This document shows, piece by piece, positions 39,461 through 49,900 of a stretch of DNA of 64,000 nt. A program made the translations under genes and the position numbers. Location of the stretch: positions 61,062,154-61,126,153 of the forward strand of contig JARWIR010000002.1 of the NCBI GenBank assembly GCA_029959085.1, in the 5' to 3' direction. The stretch is from Nemophila menziesii (lineage: Eukaryota > Streptophyta > Magnoliopsida > Boraginales > Hydrophyllaceae). Under the pieces are notes generated by a model that saw nothing but the letters and a program-made list of their open reading frames with translations, was not told where the DNA came from and searched no databases. The stretch's first letter is position 1, and each line of letters begins with the position of its first letter.

Positions 39461-40253
39461 ATGGGAAAATCGACTAGAAGACTTCCTAAATCACTGAAAA
39501 TTATGTCTCTAACTACTATTAAATCATCCCAAATAAGGAGACATCAACCACTCAATCTCAAAGATTCGGGAAGCTTTAATCTTCCTATTCAAATTAGTGG
39601 AATGCTCAAAATGAAGGCATGTGATGTGGGTTCGAGTGTGAATCTTATGCTGCAGTCCGTGTTCGATAGGCTTGGGCTGGAAAAGATAGAAAAAGCTCCC
39701 ATGAAGTTACAATTTGCAGATAGCTCAGTGGCAAAGACATGGGGAACATTGGAGGACGTCCATGTCCGAACAGGTAATATCACCATCCCTTCTTGATTTT
39801 GATGCAGAAAAGCATGTTCCAATCATACTTGGAAGACCGTTCTTGGCCACAAGTCAAAGCATGATCAACTTCCAAGAGGGAACAGTTACCCTCGGTGCTA
39901 AAAACGTGTCCAAGACATTCTATGTCTGGGGTAAGAATCCAACGAAGTTTGATCCAACAGTTCCTATCATCCACAGTCTTTCACATTACGGAGTCCCAAA
40001 ACAAATCCATGCAAAACATGTGGATACTAGACCAATGAGTGAGTTTGGGGTCATCCATGAAGTTGTATGGAAAGCCCGCATACCCGATAATAGGCCACAA
40101 AGTCACAAACATTCATGTATTGGACCATTCATTGTCACAAAATTTTTTTCAGCTAAAGTAATAGAGAGCAGGCACATGAGGGGCATTAAACAGAGATTAG
40201 TGGATGTTCCTAGCCTTCCTCGTTGCTGGGGAGGCTATATGCGAAAATCTTGA
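39461..40253 (+). pseudogene. Aspartic protease and pol-end remnant of E1
   Basis: The first part reads the retropepsin-like domain of gypsy Pol: KDSGSFNLPIQISG, then the catalytic Asp in CDVGSSVNLM (family form CDLGASINLM), FDRLGLE and LQFADSS. A frameshift near 39795 leads into DAEKHVPIILGRPFLATS and INFQEGTVTLG, the end of the protease fold. The following 39905-40253 region stays open but changes character (ending WGGYMRKS) and looks like the joined C terminus of pol. Reverse transcriptase, RNase H and the integrase core have been deleted between the two. The enzyme would process Gag-Pol in the particle; this copy cannot. Confidence 0.8.
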
Positions 40254-41183
40254 TAGATGTAACGCATCTAACTTTGAAAGACGTTATCCAAAAGTGTTGT
40301 GCGGGAGATAACCCGCAATTTTGTTTATGTTTTTGAGTCTTAAATTTATATTTGAATTAGTTGTTTTTTAGTTGATAATGCATTATTGAGGAAGGTATTA
40401 ATGTTTTTGATGTTCAAGTACTAAGAAAATGGAGTTAGGGAGAAAAAGAAAAAAATTGGAGAAAATCTTACCCTCCCACAAACTAGCCGGTGGATAGGGC
40501 TGGTAAGCGTGTGGGGTCCAAACCGTCACAGCGGTCCAAAAATCAGGTCTAATGCCGAAACGAAAAAAAGAAAAAAAATAGGGCTGGCAACCCAGTAAAA
40601 TCGAGCGGTATGCCGGTGCGTCCAAAACCGTGATGACGGTGTGTAAATAACGTACAAAGCCGAGGATCCACTAGACTAAACAGTGTCGTCACTTGCGACC
40701 ATGTTCTAGGACCGGCTAGCTGGTGAAATGATCGGTATGGCGGCGGTCACCGCTGGAAATTTTTTTATTTTAGGGTTTTAAAAAAGAAGAGGTTAGTATA
40801 GCTACGAATTTTACATCTCCTAAGCCTTCTTTCTTCCCCAAAGCTCTCCCAACTTCATTAAAGCTTCAACAAAGCTTCACCAGACATCATAACACTACCC
40901 AATCAGCATAAGTTCACATACAAATCCTTCCACACATCATTATAAAAAATATTCAATCACCCAAATAATATCAAAACTCCTAGAATCCAAGAATCAAAGC
41001 CAAAGATTTCCAAATCTTATCAAACAATTTCTTAGATCCATACCAATAAAGCAAGAATACATACTACCCACATACAGATTCATCACCTTCCACCTTACCT
41101 AACCCAAATAACATATTTTCAACCTAAAATCAAGGGTTAGAATTTCAATTGTGTTCAAATCTTTGAGTTAGAGGTCAATTGAG
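40254..41183 (+). other. Non-coding leader of E1 between pol end and second ORF
   Basis: Opens with a block shared with E2: CATCTAACTTTGAAAGACGT followed by GGGAGATAACCCGCAATTT (40264-40325). Around 40610-40760 it holds weak GC-rich inverted motifs (GCGGTCACCGC at 40743-40753), a decayed version of the array seen in E2 and E3. From about 40820 it aligns with E2 49000-49360 (AAGCCT..CTTCTCC, CATAACACTACCCAATCA). Confidence 0.6.
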
Positions 41184-41762
41184 ATGACTAAAAGAATAAA
41201 AACATTATCTACTGTCAGGGAGATGCAGAAGAATCAAAATAAGGTATTGGGTTCCATTGAGGAAAGTTCAAATTATAGTGTAAAGAAAAAGGGTAAAATA
41301 GGTCAAGAGAATAGAGGAAAGCTAGTTGTGGTAACTTCAAAGAGCAAAAAGATTACAAATTCCAACGAGAAGACACCACAACCTATAAAAATCGAGAGTC
41401 CTGTTCCCAAGAAAGATGAAGCTTCATTGACCTTGATAGCTTCCGCAAAGAAACACTTATCGGACTTGCACTTTAATTTTGAGAGAGTATTTGACAATGA
41501 AGTTGGAGAAGGTGATTACAAGAGATTATCAGAGATGGGATATAGATTTTTTTGGTCTACATTCATGATGCGAAGTTCAAATTTATGTATGGAGTTAGTT
41601 TCCGAGTTCTATTAAGGCCTCTTTAGCCGAGATAGTGAAGTTTATGTTGCAGTTAGAGGCAAGTTAGTTCCTTTTTTAGTTGAAGAGATTAGAAGTCACT
41701 TCCAGGTTAATAAATTGGTTGGACCATGTAAGTTTAAAGAATCAGTGGAAAATATCCAGTAA
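41184..41762 (+). pseudogene. Plant-transposon-protein-like ORF of E1 (Transposase_32/PF20167 type), one stop
   Basis: Starts ATG ACT AAA AGA (MTKRIKTLSTV), has a Lys-rich low-complexity N-terminal half, then FERVFDNEVGEGDYKRLSEMGYRFFW..., MELVSEFY, one TAA at 41613-41615, and continues in frame GLFSRDSEVYVAVRGKLVPF.VEEIRSHFQ to a TAA at 41760-41762. The order 'hydrophobic block, VREFY, VRG..VPF, EEI..' is that of the 'putative plant transposon protein' domain found as an extra ORF in Athila/Tat elements; its role is unknown. E3 carries the same domain and E2 a more decayed one. Much of the C-terminal half is deleted relative to E3. Confidence 0.65.
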
Positions 41763-43210
41763 ATCCTATCTTTGATGTCGATAAAGTGAAGCAATAGCCT
41801 CGAAAATATGTTCGCTTTCTTCCTCGTATTTGAGTTGGGGGTGTGGGGATTCCTTTTCTCTCATCTCTATTTTTATGTTATTTTATTGTTTTTCGTAGAA
41901 ATTAAATTTTTTGATACATGGGATTTAGATTTAGAGTGTGTTTAATAGCTTGACAACATAAACTTAGGAAGTTACTAATCAAAAGTAGTATTTTTATGAG
42001 CTGTTTTACTTTGTATGCTTTGAGTATTTACAGGAAACACACATATATAGTAGAGAAAAGATCAGTAAGCAATGCGCTAGAAATATATTGATCTTAGGGC
42101 GCCTTGAGTGGTGTATAGACCGTGAGATCCGAACTAGTTGATAAGCCCATTCGATGAACGTGCTAAAGGTAAGAGAATGACGAAATTGCATAGTTTAGAA
42201 AGTGATGAAGGCGATTCTTTGATAAGCTCCTTGTTGACTTTTATCTTGTTGTCCCTTTATCCTTCTCAGCCCCTTCTAGCCTTTTTAATTCCTTTTTATT
42301 TAGACATATTATAAGCAATATCCCTTTAAATTTTAGGACATTTCTATATGACCCGCACTCGAATCGTGATGCATAAACAATTGTTTTAGAGCTTGAGTTT
42401 GGGGTGGTGGGTCCACCATTATTGGGTTAGGAATTTTTGAGCTTATTCATTGTGCTCTATATTTTGATGATGATTCCTAGGTTTATTATATTGTAACCCT
42501 TTGTTGGTGTAAAAGTAAATGAAAAAAGTTATGAAAATAGTTTGAGAAAAGAATTAGCATGATATCTCACCTCAAAAAGAGAGTCATAGCTATATTACAA
42601 AAGAAAGAAAATAATTGATATGAAAAGATTGAATATATTTGGACCGGCAAAGTGGAATTTTTATGTGATCATATTTATACTTTAGTATTCGGTTATTAGG
42701 GATGCTAATTAGTGTATCAGTTCATTGGGTCGAGTGAGAATGTTTTATGAGAGTAACTCAAGCTCTAGGGCGATTCTTTGATGGCTAGTGAGGAGAGAGC
42801 CAAAAGCTCACTCTAAATTATCCAAATATACTATCATACCATCCCTAAGCCAACATTACAACCTTAAAGACATTTTGATTCTTTGCTATATAATATACAA
42901 GTGATTGAGTCGTAAGAGAGTAGTTAGGTGGATCTTCAGATACTAGTGAAGTTCGATGACCAATCAATATCATCCTTGGTAAGCTAAGTGAAGAACATCT
43001 CCTTCTTGCATTGCGAAGCTAATCTAATCATGAATTTGAACCGTGTTTATTGTGTTTATGAAAATTGTACATGTAATCTACTTTGTAAATATTATTACAT
43101 GAAATTTTCTGAAGCTTTGAGTTTATTTTATATATTCTACTATCTTCTTTCCCACTATTCTTAATTGACTTAGGTGTGTATTTAGAGACTTCCCTTCGTT
43201 CTTATATTTA
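41763..43210 (+). other. 3' non-coding region of E1
   Basis: No ORF of note. It contains blocks conserved with E2: a G-run block GAGTTGGGGGTGTGGGG (about 41832-41848), GAGCTTGAGTTTGGGGTGG (42390-42408), ACCCTTTG..G (about 42499), and a 50-bp stretch starting CTCTAGGGCGAT (42764-42813) that is almost identical to 51005-51054. Confidence 0.7.
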
Positions 43211-43229
43211 TTGTATCGGGACGATACAA
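43211..43229 (+). other. Stem-loop beside the PPT of E1
   Basis: TTGTATCGGGACGATACAA forms an 8-bp perfect stem with a GGA loop, 12 bases before GGGAGTCT and the LTR. Identical in E2; in E3 two stem pairs differ and both are compensated. Confidence 0.8.
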
Positions 43230-43246
43230 CTTTGAGTTGGGAGTCT

Positions 43247-44751
43247 TGATGTCTCCCTAATTGAGATATAATAATCTCGGTTGGATACATAATTTTAGGT
43301 GTTTATGATTAATTAATTATAGATTTTTATTCATATTTTGATAAATTCTTATTTCTTATCTTGATTTGATGATTTAATATTTTTAGAGCATATTTGTTTT
43401 AAATTGTGTGTTAATGTGAAGCTTTAAAGTCATACGGAAATTAATTAGGTGTCAAATCAATTCTAAAGAGATGAGGAAAGAAGATATGGAAGGAATGAAG
43501 AGCTAAAAAGAAGTAGAGATAAAATAGGAAGGAAAAAGCTGCTAAGTAAATCTGAAATTTTGTAGTCATGTCAACTAATGTGAAGATAACTTCAAATCGG
43601 CTGGGAATTTTGGCAAGAAATCAAAAGAGAAAGTATATATATTTTCTCTACGGTCGTTTCTATATAAAGTAGGCGAACATCAGACCAATAACGAAGGAGT
43701 TACGACCAACACAAGACAACAACATTTATCCCATCTCCTATATTTTAGGAAACAAATTTGAATTGGGAAATGAGTCGAATTACTTGCCTTCTACTCCGAG
43801 ATTTCGATCTAAGGTCTTCTTAACACCTATAATTACACCTTTTAATCAATGTAAAAATGTCATTGCCTCTCCTTTACTAGTCCTTAATCTTATTCATCAT
43901 AGAAGTCATTCAAGAGAAGCAAGCTGACAATATGTATATTTGTTTTAGTTCATTTCTTTATAGCATGAACTAATGTTCTCATAGCTTGGGTTTTGCATAT
44001 GTATAGTCCTTTATTTCTATTTTCTTCTATCTAAGTTTGTTTGGGAAACCCTTTTTAAATTGATTCTAGTTTCCTAACCATATGTTTGTTTAATGTGTCT
44101 GGATTTATTTCAAGTCTTAATCTTGATCACGTTAGGATTGTGCTAATAGTAGTTAGATGGTTCCCCTAGAAGGGGTGTCTAATTATTGAAACGCCACATA
44201 AGAGTCTATTGTGCAGTAGTGATCTTGAAGGGCTTCCCTAACTAGATAGTCAGTAGGGTTTGAGATTTAATCACCGATCATTACGTAGGTTCCCTTTACC
44301 CAAGTCCACTGGTAATTGTTAGGTCACTACTTAAGTCTACTCGGAAGGGGGTTAGGAGGAATATAGAATCTTAGTTACTTATCTAAAAGCTGTAAGCACT
44401 CTTATTAACTAGTAGAAGAAATAGAAGGATAGTGTATACTAGCAAAACCTGAACTATACTCTCTCATCTTAATCTTACAAATTTTATTTATTGTTTTGTC
44501 TTTAGTTTAATTAATTTTTTCCTCAATAAATCATTATTATTTACTTTTCTTGTCTCTAATTCAGTAACTATTTATTATTACACTTTTCTGTTAATCCATT
44601 CGTATGACACACTAAGTTCTTGAGAACGAAACTTTACTTATCATTTAAACTTGCGTACGACTTGTGATACTTGCAGTGAGTACCATGTTTAGGCTAGGGT
44701 GGTAGTTGCATCTTTTATTATCATATTTTTATCACGCCATAGTCGACACCA
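43247..44751 (+). repeat. 3' LTR of E1
   Basis: Preceded by the purine-rich GAGTTGGGAGTCT (43234-43246). It starts TGATGTCTCC and ends GTCGACACCA, the same ends as the E2 LTRs (TGATGTCTCC...CACACCA). The interior has diverged strongly from E2 but shares blocks (AGTAGTTAGATGGT, ACTAGATAGTCA, AAACTTGC.TACGA). No partner LTR is left. Confidence 0.85.
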
Positions 44752-45364
44752 TGGTGGCTTGAATTTTTTTCTAAAATGGTAGTATATGAAGCGTATATCT
44801 AAAATGGCTGAAATGAGGCTTAAATATCATCTAAATTTGTTTGGCCCCCTTTAATTAGGTTAAGATGAGGTCCAACCCGTTTTTGGGTGCTGCAGGTCTC
44901 AAGCCACGAGAACGGTTTTCTGCATAACTTCTTTTTCTTAACTCTGAATCGACTTCTTTTACTTGTCATGCAATCGTGATTTCAAGCTATTTCCACCTAA
45001 CTAGGATCAGGTCCAGAACACTTCATCAAAATATCGTGGTGTCTCCAGCCCGGTGCAATACTACTCCAATAATTACTCTAACTTCCCATATTAGCTTCTA
45101 GCTTCATTTTCCGCTTTTACTTTGAGTTTCTCTTTAACTTTCGACTTTGTATCTTCATTTTGGACCCTACTATCAAGAATTTAACTAAACTACACACTAA
45201 ACACATCATTAAAGTACAAAAATCTCTATAAATCACAAATAGTTCAAAACGAGAAGTAAAAGTGAAATATAGCAAAATATAGGGAAAAATCAATCACTTA
45301 GACCCAATAAAATTTTAAAACTATGTCTCTATTGTGGATTTATTTGTCATAAAATTATAGACAT
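44752..45364 (-). repeat. Start of the 3' LTR of E3 (minus), cut off by E2 and E1
   Basis: Removing E2 joins 53065-53066 and the GACAT duplication to this segment and gives, on the minus strand, TGATGTCTATAATTTTATG directly after a PPT, that is, an LTR start. The segment then follows the gypsy LTR layout (TTTAGTGTGTAGTTTAG corresponds to TTTAGTGTGAAGCTTTA). It ends abruptly at the 3' end of E1; the rest of this LTR is not found. Confidence 0.75.
45360..45364. repeat. Target site duplication of E2, left (GACAT)
   Basis: GACAT directly before the TG of the 5' LTR; repeated at 53060-53064 directly after the CA of the 3' LTR. Confidence 0.92.
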
Positions 45365-46931
45365 TGATGTCTCCTCATTTGTGATAATATAATATACTTC
45401 AGAGACATCATTTTAGGCTTATTTATTAGTTTATAGGTCGATCTTAGCTTAATTTAGTGCACTTTCCTATTTTGAGTCTTGATTTGTAGAATTATTATTT
45501 TTAGAACATATTGGGTTTAATTGTTTATTTAGTGTGAAGCTTTAAAGATAATTATGGAGATTAATTAGAGTCCAAGTCAAAGATTACAACTTATGGAAAG
45601 AGATTTGCATGGAAATTGGAGATAAGGAAACAAAGGCTAAAAAGATGGAAAAGGAAAAGCTGCCTAAATCTGGGATTCTGCATACATGTCCAAAGATATG
45701 CGTTTTTACCTAAGAAATAGGCCTAATTTGGTAATTTACTTCTAAATGGTCAAGATAATTCTGTTGCGATTCTTTTGGTATCTTATGGAGCTCAAACCGA
45801 CCAATAACGAAGAAGATATGCTCAAAACGGTCCAGCAGTGTTTATCTTTATTTCCTTACGAATTTAAGTTGGACTAGGACTCCATTACTTTCCTTCTCCT
45901 TCAAGAAAACGAATTAGGTCTTCCTATAACCTATAAATACAGCCTCTTAACACTCTTAAATCATCCTTGGCCAAACCTTAAGGCCAAGAGGAAGCTGCAA
46001 CACAAGAGAAGAAGTCTGGAAGGAGCTGGGCAACAACTATGTCTCCTTCAACCTCTTATTCTGTAATTCTTTCCTCTTCTTTTTGTATGAACTAATTCTA
46101 TTAGCTTAGGTTTTGCATAATGTATAAACTATGAATTCTAATTCTTCTATCTAAGTTTCTTTGGGAATTATATGTTTTAATCTGATATTAGCTACTTACT
46201 TCATATTTGATTATGTGTTTTGATTTAATGTATGTTTTCCTTGCGGTGCGCAACGTATATGATTACCTTAATAGTAGTTAGATGGTCGCCTTACCACGGT
46301 GTTTAACTATTGAACCACCACATAACGTCTAGTGTCGATAGTAGTTCTGACAAAACATGCTTCTAACTAGATAGTCATTAAGGTTTGTTTTAATCACCGT
46401 ATCACCAAGATTGCAGTATTTGCTTAGGGCCTTAGTGGCGTTTGATAACCCTATTTGAAATCACTTCTTGGTTGTGACGTAGCCCCCTTAGTCGCTCTCA
46501 AGGTCTAAGGTATGAGAATTTAGAATCCTGACTAACCAAGAGCTAATATTCTCCCTTATGAACTAGATTTAATAGATAGAATCAGAAGGATTAGTGCATA
46601 CTAGTAAAACCTAAGTTATATCTTTCATACTATCTTCTTTTCTTTTCTGTTATTTATTTTCTGTCTTTGATTTAGTAGTTTAGTTTTCTTATTAAAAACC
46701 AAATAAATATCTATCTTTCTCTTCTTTCTACTTGCGTATTATTATCTATCTTTAATATCTGCACTTGGTAATTTGCATAAGTTCTCTCTAACTTTCGTCA
46801 GTCCCTGAGGAACAAATCTTCTTATCATTAAAACTTGCATACGTCCTGTAATACTTGCAGTACAGTGTTAGTTTATGGTGTGTATTTGCACTTATTTATA
46901 TCATTAATTTATCACACCTTAAGCCACACCA
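45365..46931 (+). repeat. 5' LTR of E2 (1567 bp)
   Basis: TGATGTCTCC...CCACACCA. TATA box CTATAAATA at 45931-45939. Aligns end to end with 51484-53059. Confidence 0.93.
45931..45939 (+). promoter_or_regulatory. TATA box of the E2 5' LTR
   Basis: CTATAAATA, conserved at the matching place in the 3' LTR (52050-52058) and in E0. Confidence 0.65.
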
Positions 46932-46937
46932 AGTTTT

Positions 46938-46955
46938 TGGCGCCGCTGCCGGGGA
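46938..46955 (+). other. Primer binding site of E2 (tRNA-Asp)
   Basis: TGGCGCCGCTGCCGGGGA, complementary to the 3' end of tRNA-Asp apart from about one base, six bases after the LTR end. This is the usual primer of Athila/Tat-type elements. Confidence 0.9.
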
Positions 46956-47119
46956 CTACATCGTTAGTCCTTGTGCAATTATCTTGTGCTTTTATTTTAG
47001 TTAGTTCTATTTTACGCTTTTCTTTTTAGTTTTTGTTTTACATATTTTTTTTAGGCGAAAGCAGATTCATTAGGAGATAAAGGTCTCGTGTTATTAGATC
47101 CTGAAGAAGCTAATACAAG

Positions 47120-48262
47120 ATGGAATCTCTAAAGCTCAAGGAGTTAACCCAACAACTTGAGGAATTACGAGAACAATCGCGGAAACTAGCTTAGAGGAAT
47201 CTAGTACATACCTCACCTGCATGTCCTAGTTGTGGAGTAAGAGACCACTCGTGGGGACATTGCATGAACAATCCAGCCTCAATTTCCTTCATGCCTTATC
47301 AAAGAGACCATTATTATGATGGTTATTATCAATCTCAAGGAAATCACGCTGACTATCAACCCCCACAGAGTTACAATGGGGTCAGAAATCAACAGACATA
47401 TTATCATAATAACCAGTATTATGATGATTATTATCAACCACGACCACAATCTTACTATCATCCACAACCTATCTATCAAGAAGCGCCGATTTACAATGAA
47501 GCTTATCAAGAACCACTTCCTTATTTAATGCAGCAAACGGTACAAGAACAATCGTCGAGTTCGAATTCAACCATGTCTAAGATGATGAACCTAATTGAAA
47601 AGATGGAGAATAACCAGCAAAGAATCCAAGACTCAGACAATGCGCTTGAGAAGCTTATGCAGTCAGTGTCACAAATGGTGGAAAAAACTAAAATCCTTGC
47701 AGAAAGGCGACTCCAAAGTGATACTAGTGCTCCAGAAAACAAAGTTTGTCATGCAGTTGAATTAGGAAGTGGAAAACAACTACCTCCACCAAGACCAGAA
47801 CCAGAACCAGTCCCTATTCCAGAAACGGCTGGAGAAAAAACAATAGAAGATAAGGTCGAAGAGGTAGTTGAACAAAAAAGTGTCCAAGAGAAGACACCAG
47901 AAAAGAAAGAGAGCCCAGTGGTAACCAACACATGTCCTCCTCCACCATTCCCTTCACGTGTCAGAAAGGACAACCTGGAATTAAAGAAGTTCGTTGACAC
48001 GATGAACAAGTTAAAGATCAGCAGCCCGTTTGTAGAAGCTCTCACAAGAATGTCAAAATACGGTCAATTCATGAAAGACATTCTTTCTAACAAACGAAGA
48101 TTCGAGATGAATGGATTAACAGAGGAGTGTAATGCTACACTTGAAATCGAGTTACCACCTATTCCCACAAAATCTTTGATGGCACCATCCATGATCATGA
48201 AGAATCAAGCTGAAAAGTTCGTGGGAATTAAAGGCAAAGGGTGGAAATTTCGTCATCCTTGA
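47120..48262 (+). CDS. Gag-derived protein of E2: zinc knuckle plus Tyr/Gln-rich region, no capsid
   Basis: The open frame runs 47264-48262 (332 codons from MNNPASISFMPYQ). The same frame extends upstream to a Met at 47120 (MESLKLKELTQQLEE, coiled coil) with one TAG at about 47192. Between them lies CPSCGVRDHSWGHC, a CX2CX4HX4C zinc knuckle of nucleocapsid type, ending just before the 332-codon ATG. Residues 1-95 of the open part are very rich in Tyr, Gln, Asn, His and Pro (YYDGYYQSQG and similar). A coiled coil (MSKMMNLIEKMENNQQRIQ) and an acidic Pro/Glu stretch follow, then FVEALTRMSKYGQFMKDILSNKRRFEMN..TEECNATLE, the conserved end of gag / start of protease in Athila-like elements. The frame then stops at GKGWKFRHP. 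Capsid and pol are gone, yet 332 codons stay open. Confidence 0.75.
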
Positions 48263-48589
48263 TCGAGGTACACGTCTAACTTTGAAAGACGTAAAACAAG
48301 AGTGCTATACGGGAGACAACCCGTAATTTCTTTTATGCTTTTACATTTTCAGTTTTTGATTTATGTTTAGCTTAGGTAATTTTAGTTGATATTGCATATT
48401 TGAGAAAGGTATTAGTGTTTTTGATGATTAGGTATTGGAGAAATCGAGTTAGGGAAGCGAGCAAAATTTTTCGGAACGGAGAAACTTCAGCAAGTCATAT
48501 CTTTGCGCTCGGATATCGGAATCAGATGATCTTTGAGCCTAAACTGCATAACTTTTCGAGATCTAGCTGTTGGGGAGGGTTTTTCCTAG
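48263..48589 (+). other. Post-pol block of E2
   Basis: Starts GTCTAACTTTGAAAGACGT and CGGGAGACAACCCGTAATTT (48272-48330), matching E1 40264-40325 and, on the minus strand, E3 at about 56690-56730. This block normally follows pol in Athila/Tat elements, which shows that the deletion in E2 joined the gag/protease border to the end of pol. Confidence 0.6.
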
Positions 48590-48912
48590 TTCGGTACACC
48601 GGACCTCAGCCGCGGTGCACCGCAGGTCAAAAACCCGTACCACGGGCTGTGATCAGAAACCGAAAAAACGTGACCCGCGGACTACCCCATGCACCGTGCC
48701 CTAGTCCGCTGGTCAACACGTGCCACGGGGTAGGTGCCACGAGTATTTTGACGTAGAAGCCACGGACTACCCCGCGGTACACCGCGCCATGGTCCGCAGC
48801 TCAAAAACACGTGCCACGGGTCCTACCACGGGTATCATCCAGAAGGGAAATTTTTTCAACCAACAGAAGCTGCGGTGTACCCCGCGGTACACCCCATGGT
48901 CCGCAGCATGGT
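48590..48912 (+). repeat. GC-rich array of short inverted repeats in E2
   Basis: Motifs of the form CGCGGT-NN-ACCGCA/G at 48611-48624, 48773-48786 and, half or one-sided, at 48591, 48871-48880 and 48883-48895, mixed with repeats of CCATGGTCCGCAGC and GTGCCACGGG. Much more GC-rich than anything else in the window. E3 carries the same motif type at the matching position. Confidence 0.8.
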
Positions 48913-49364
48913 CCGCACGAGCCGCCAGAGAGAGAAAAGAAAGGGTTTCCAAGTGTATAAAGGAGGTATTAAGCTTTTAATTCCGAATTTTATAAACCTC
49001 AAGCCTCTTTGTCTTCTCCAAGCCTCTCCTAACTCCATTGAAGCTCATAAAAACCTTCACCAATCATCAAAACACTACCCAATCACCATGAAAACACATC
49101 CAATTCATCCTTCACATCATTACAAGGAAGATTCAACCACCTATATCATACCAAAACACCTTGAATCCAAGAATCAAAGCTTAAATTTCAGAAATTCATC
49201 CGACAATTTCTTTAATCCAAGCCAATTCATGAAGAATCCATCTTACCCACATAGAGAATCATCATCAAATCACATTTCCTAACCCAAATTAAGCTTGTAC
49301 AACCAATAATAAAGAGTTTCAAATTTCAAGAGTGGTTAAAGCTTTGATTTGGGGGTCAAGTGAG
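48913..49364 (+). other. Leader before the second ORF of E2
   Basis: Aligns with E1 40800-41183 (CCTCTTTGTCTTCTCCAAGC, CAAAACACTACCCAATCA). The ORF that crosses 48875-49282 is not shared by E1 and is probably chance. Confidence 0.55.
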
Positions 49365-49900
49365 ATGATTAAGAGAACATGAACATTATATACTATATGG
49401 GAGATGAAGAAATCAAGGTGTTGGATTTAATTGAGAAGAAATCAAGTGAGAAAAGTCCTAGTTCCAATTCAAAGGGTAAAACAAGTCAAGAAAAGAGAGG
49501 TAGCTAGCTGTGTTGATTCAATGAGCAAAAAGTTTCTAACTTTAGTGAAGAAGACAACACAACCTCTACAAATCAACGACCCTACACCCGAAGAAAAAGA
49601 GAAAGCTTCAAGGGCCCTGATAGCTTCTCCAAAGTAACAATTAAAGGAACTACCTTTTTCTTATAATAAAGTATTTGAAGAAGAAGTTGAATGAGAATAC
49701 ATGAAGATTCGTGGAGATTTGGAATGCTTGGGTTGTTTGTGAATTGTATTGTGTGAGGAGAAGAGGAAGATGTGGCACAGTTGATCTATGAGGAGGTGAT
49801 ACGAATTTTCGATCTCTCCCATAACGTTATATAATGCAATATCCTACTATGATCACGTGTCCTGAACAAAAAGCGAATAAGAAGTTGGGTGAAGAAGATA
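49365..49900 (+). pseudogene. Plant-transposon-protein-like ORF of E2, heavily decayed
   Basis: ATG ATT AAG AGA at 49365 corresponds to the ATG of the E1 ORF. Frameshifts and stops follow at once, but aligned pieces are readable: KVLVPIQRVKQVKK..., PTPEEKEKASRALIASPK (49431-49637, like the PVPKKDEASLTLIASAKK segment of E1), YNKVFEEEVE, and later EEDVAQLIYEEV, which matches IDVAQLIFDEV in E3. The middle of the domain is deleted. Confidence 0.6.

Larger units (their letters stand above)
39455..44751 (+). mobile_element. Ty3/gypsy (Athila/Tat-like) element E1, 5'-truncated
   Basis: Plus-strand element starting inside the protease region, followed by a pol end fragment, a leader, a plant-transposon-protein ORF, a 1.4 kb non-coding stretch, PPT and 3' LTR. 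5' LTR, gag, reverse transcriptase, RNase H and most of integrase are absent. Segment order and conserved blocks match E2 and E3. Confidence 0.85.

Noticed and set aside
37761..44751. E0 5' LTR and E1 3' LTR as the two ends of one element
   Set aside because: They lie on opposite strands and are more diverged than a pair from one insertion would be; treated as two elements.
47279..48045. Minus-strand and +1-frame ORFs across the E2 gag region
   Set aside because: Shadows of the 332-codon gag-derived frame.
48400..48980. Overlapping ORFs of 118, 86, 61 and 60 codons in the GC-rich array
   Set aside because: GC-rich repeats lack stop codons in several frames on both strands; not shared with E1 or E3.
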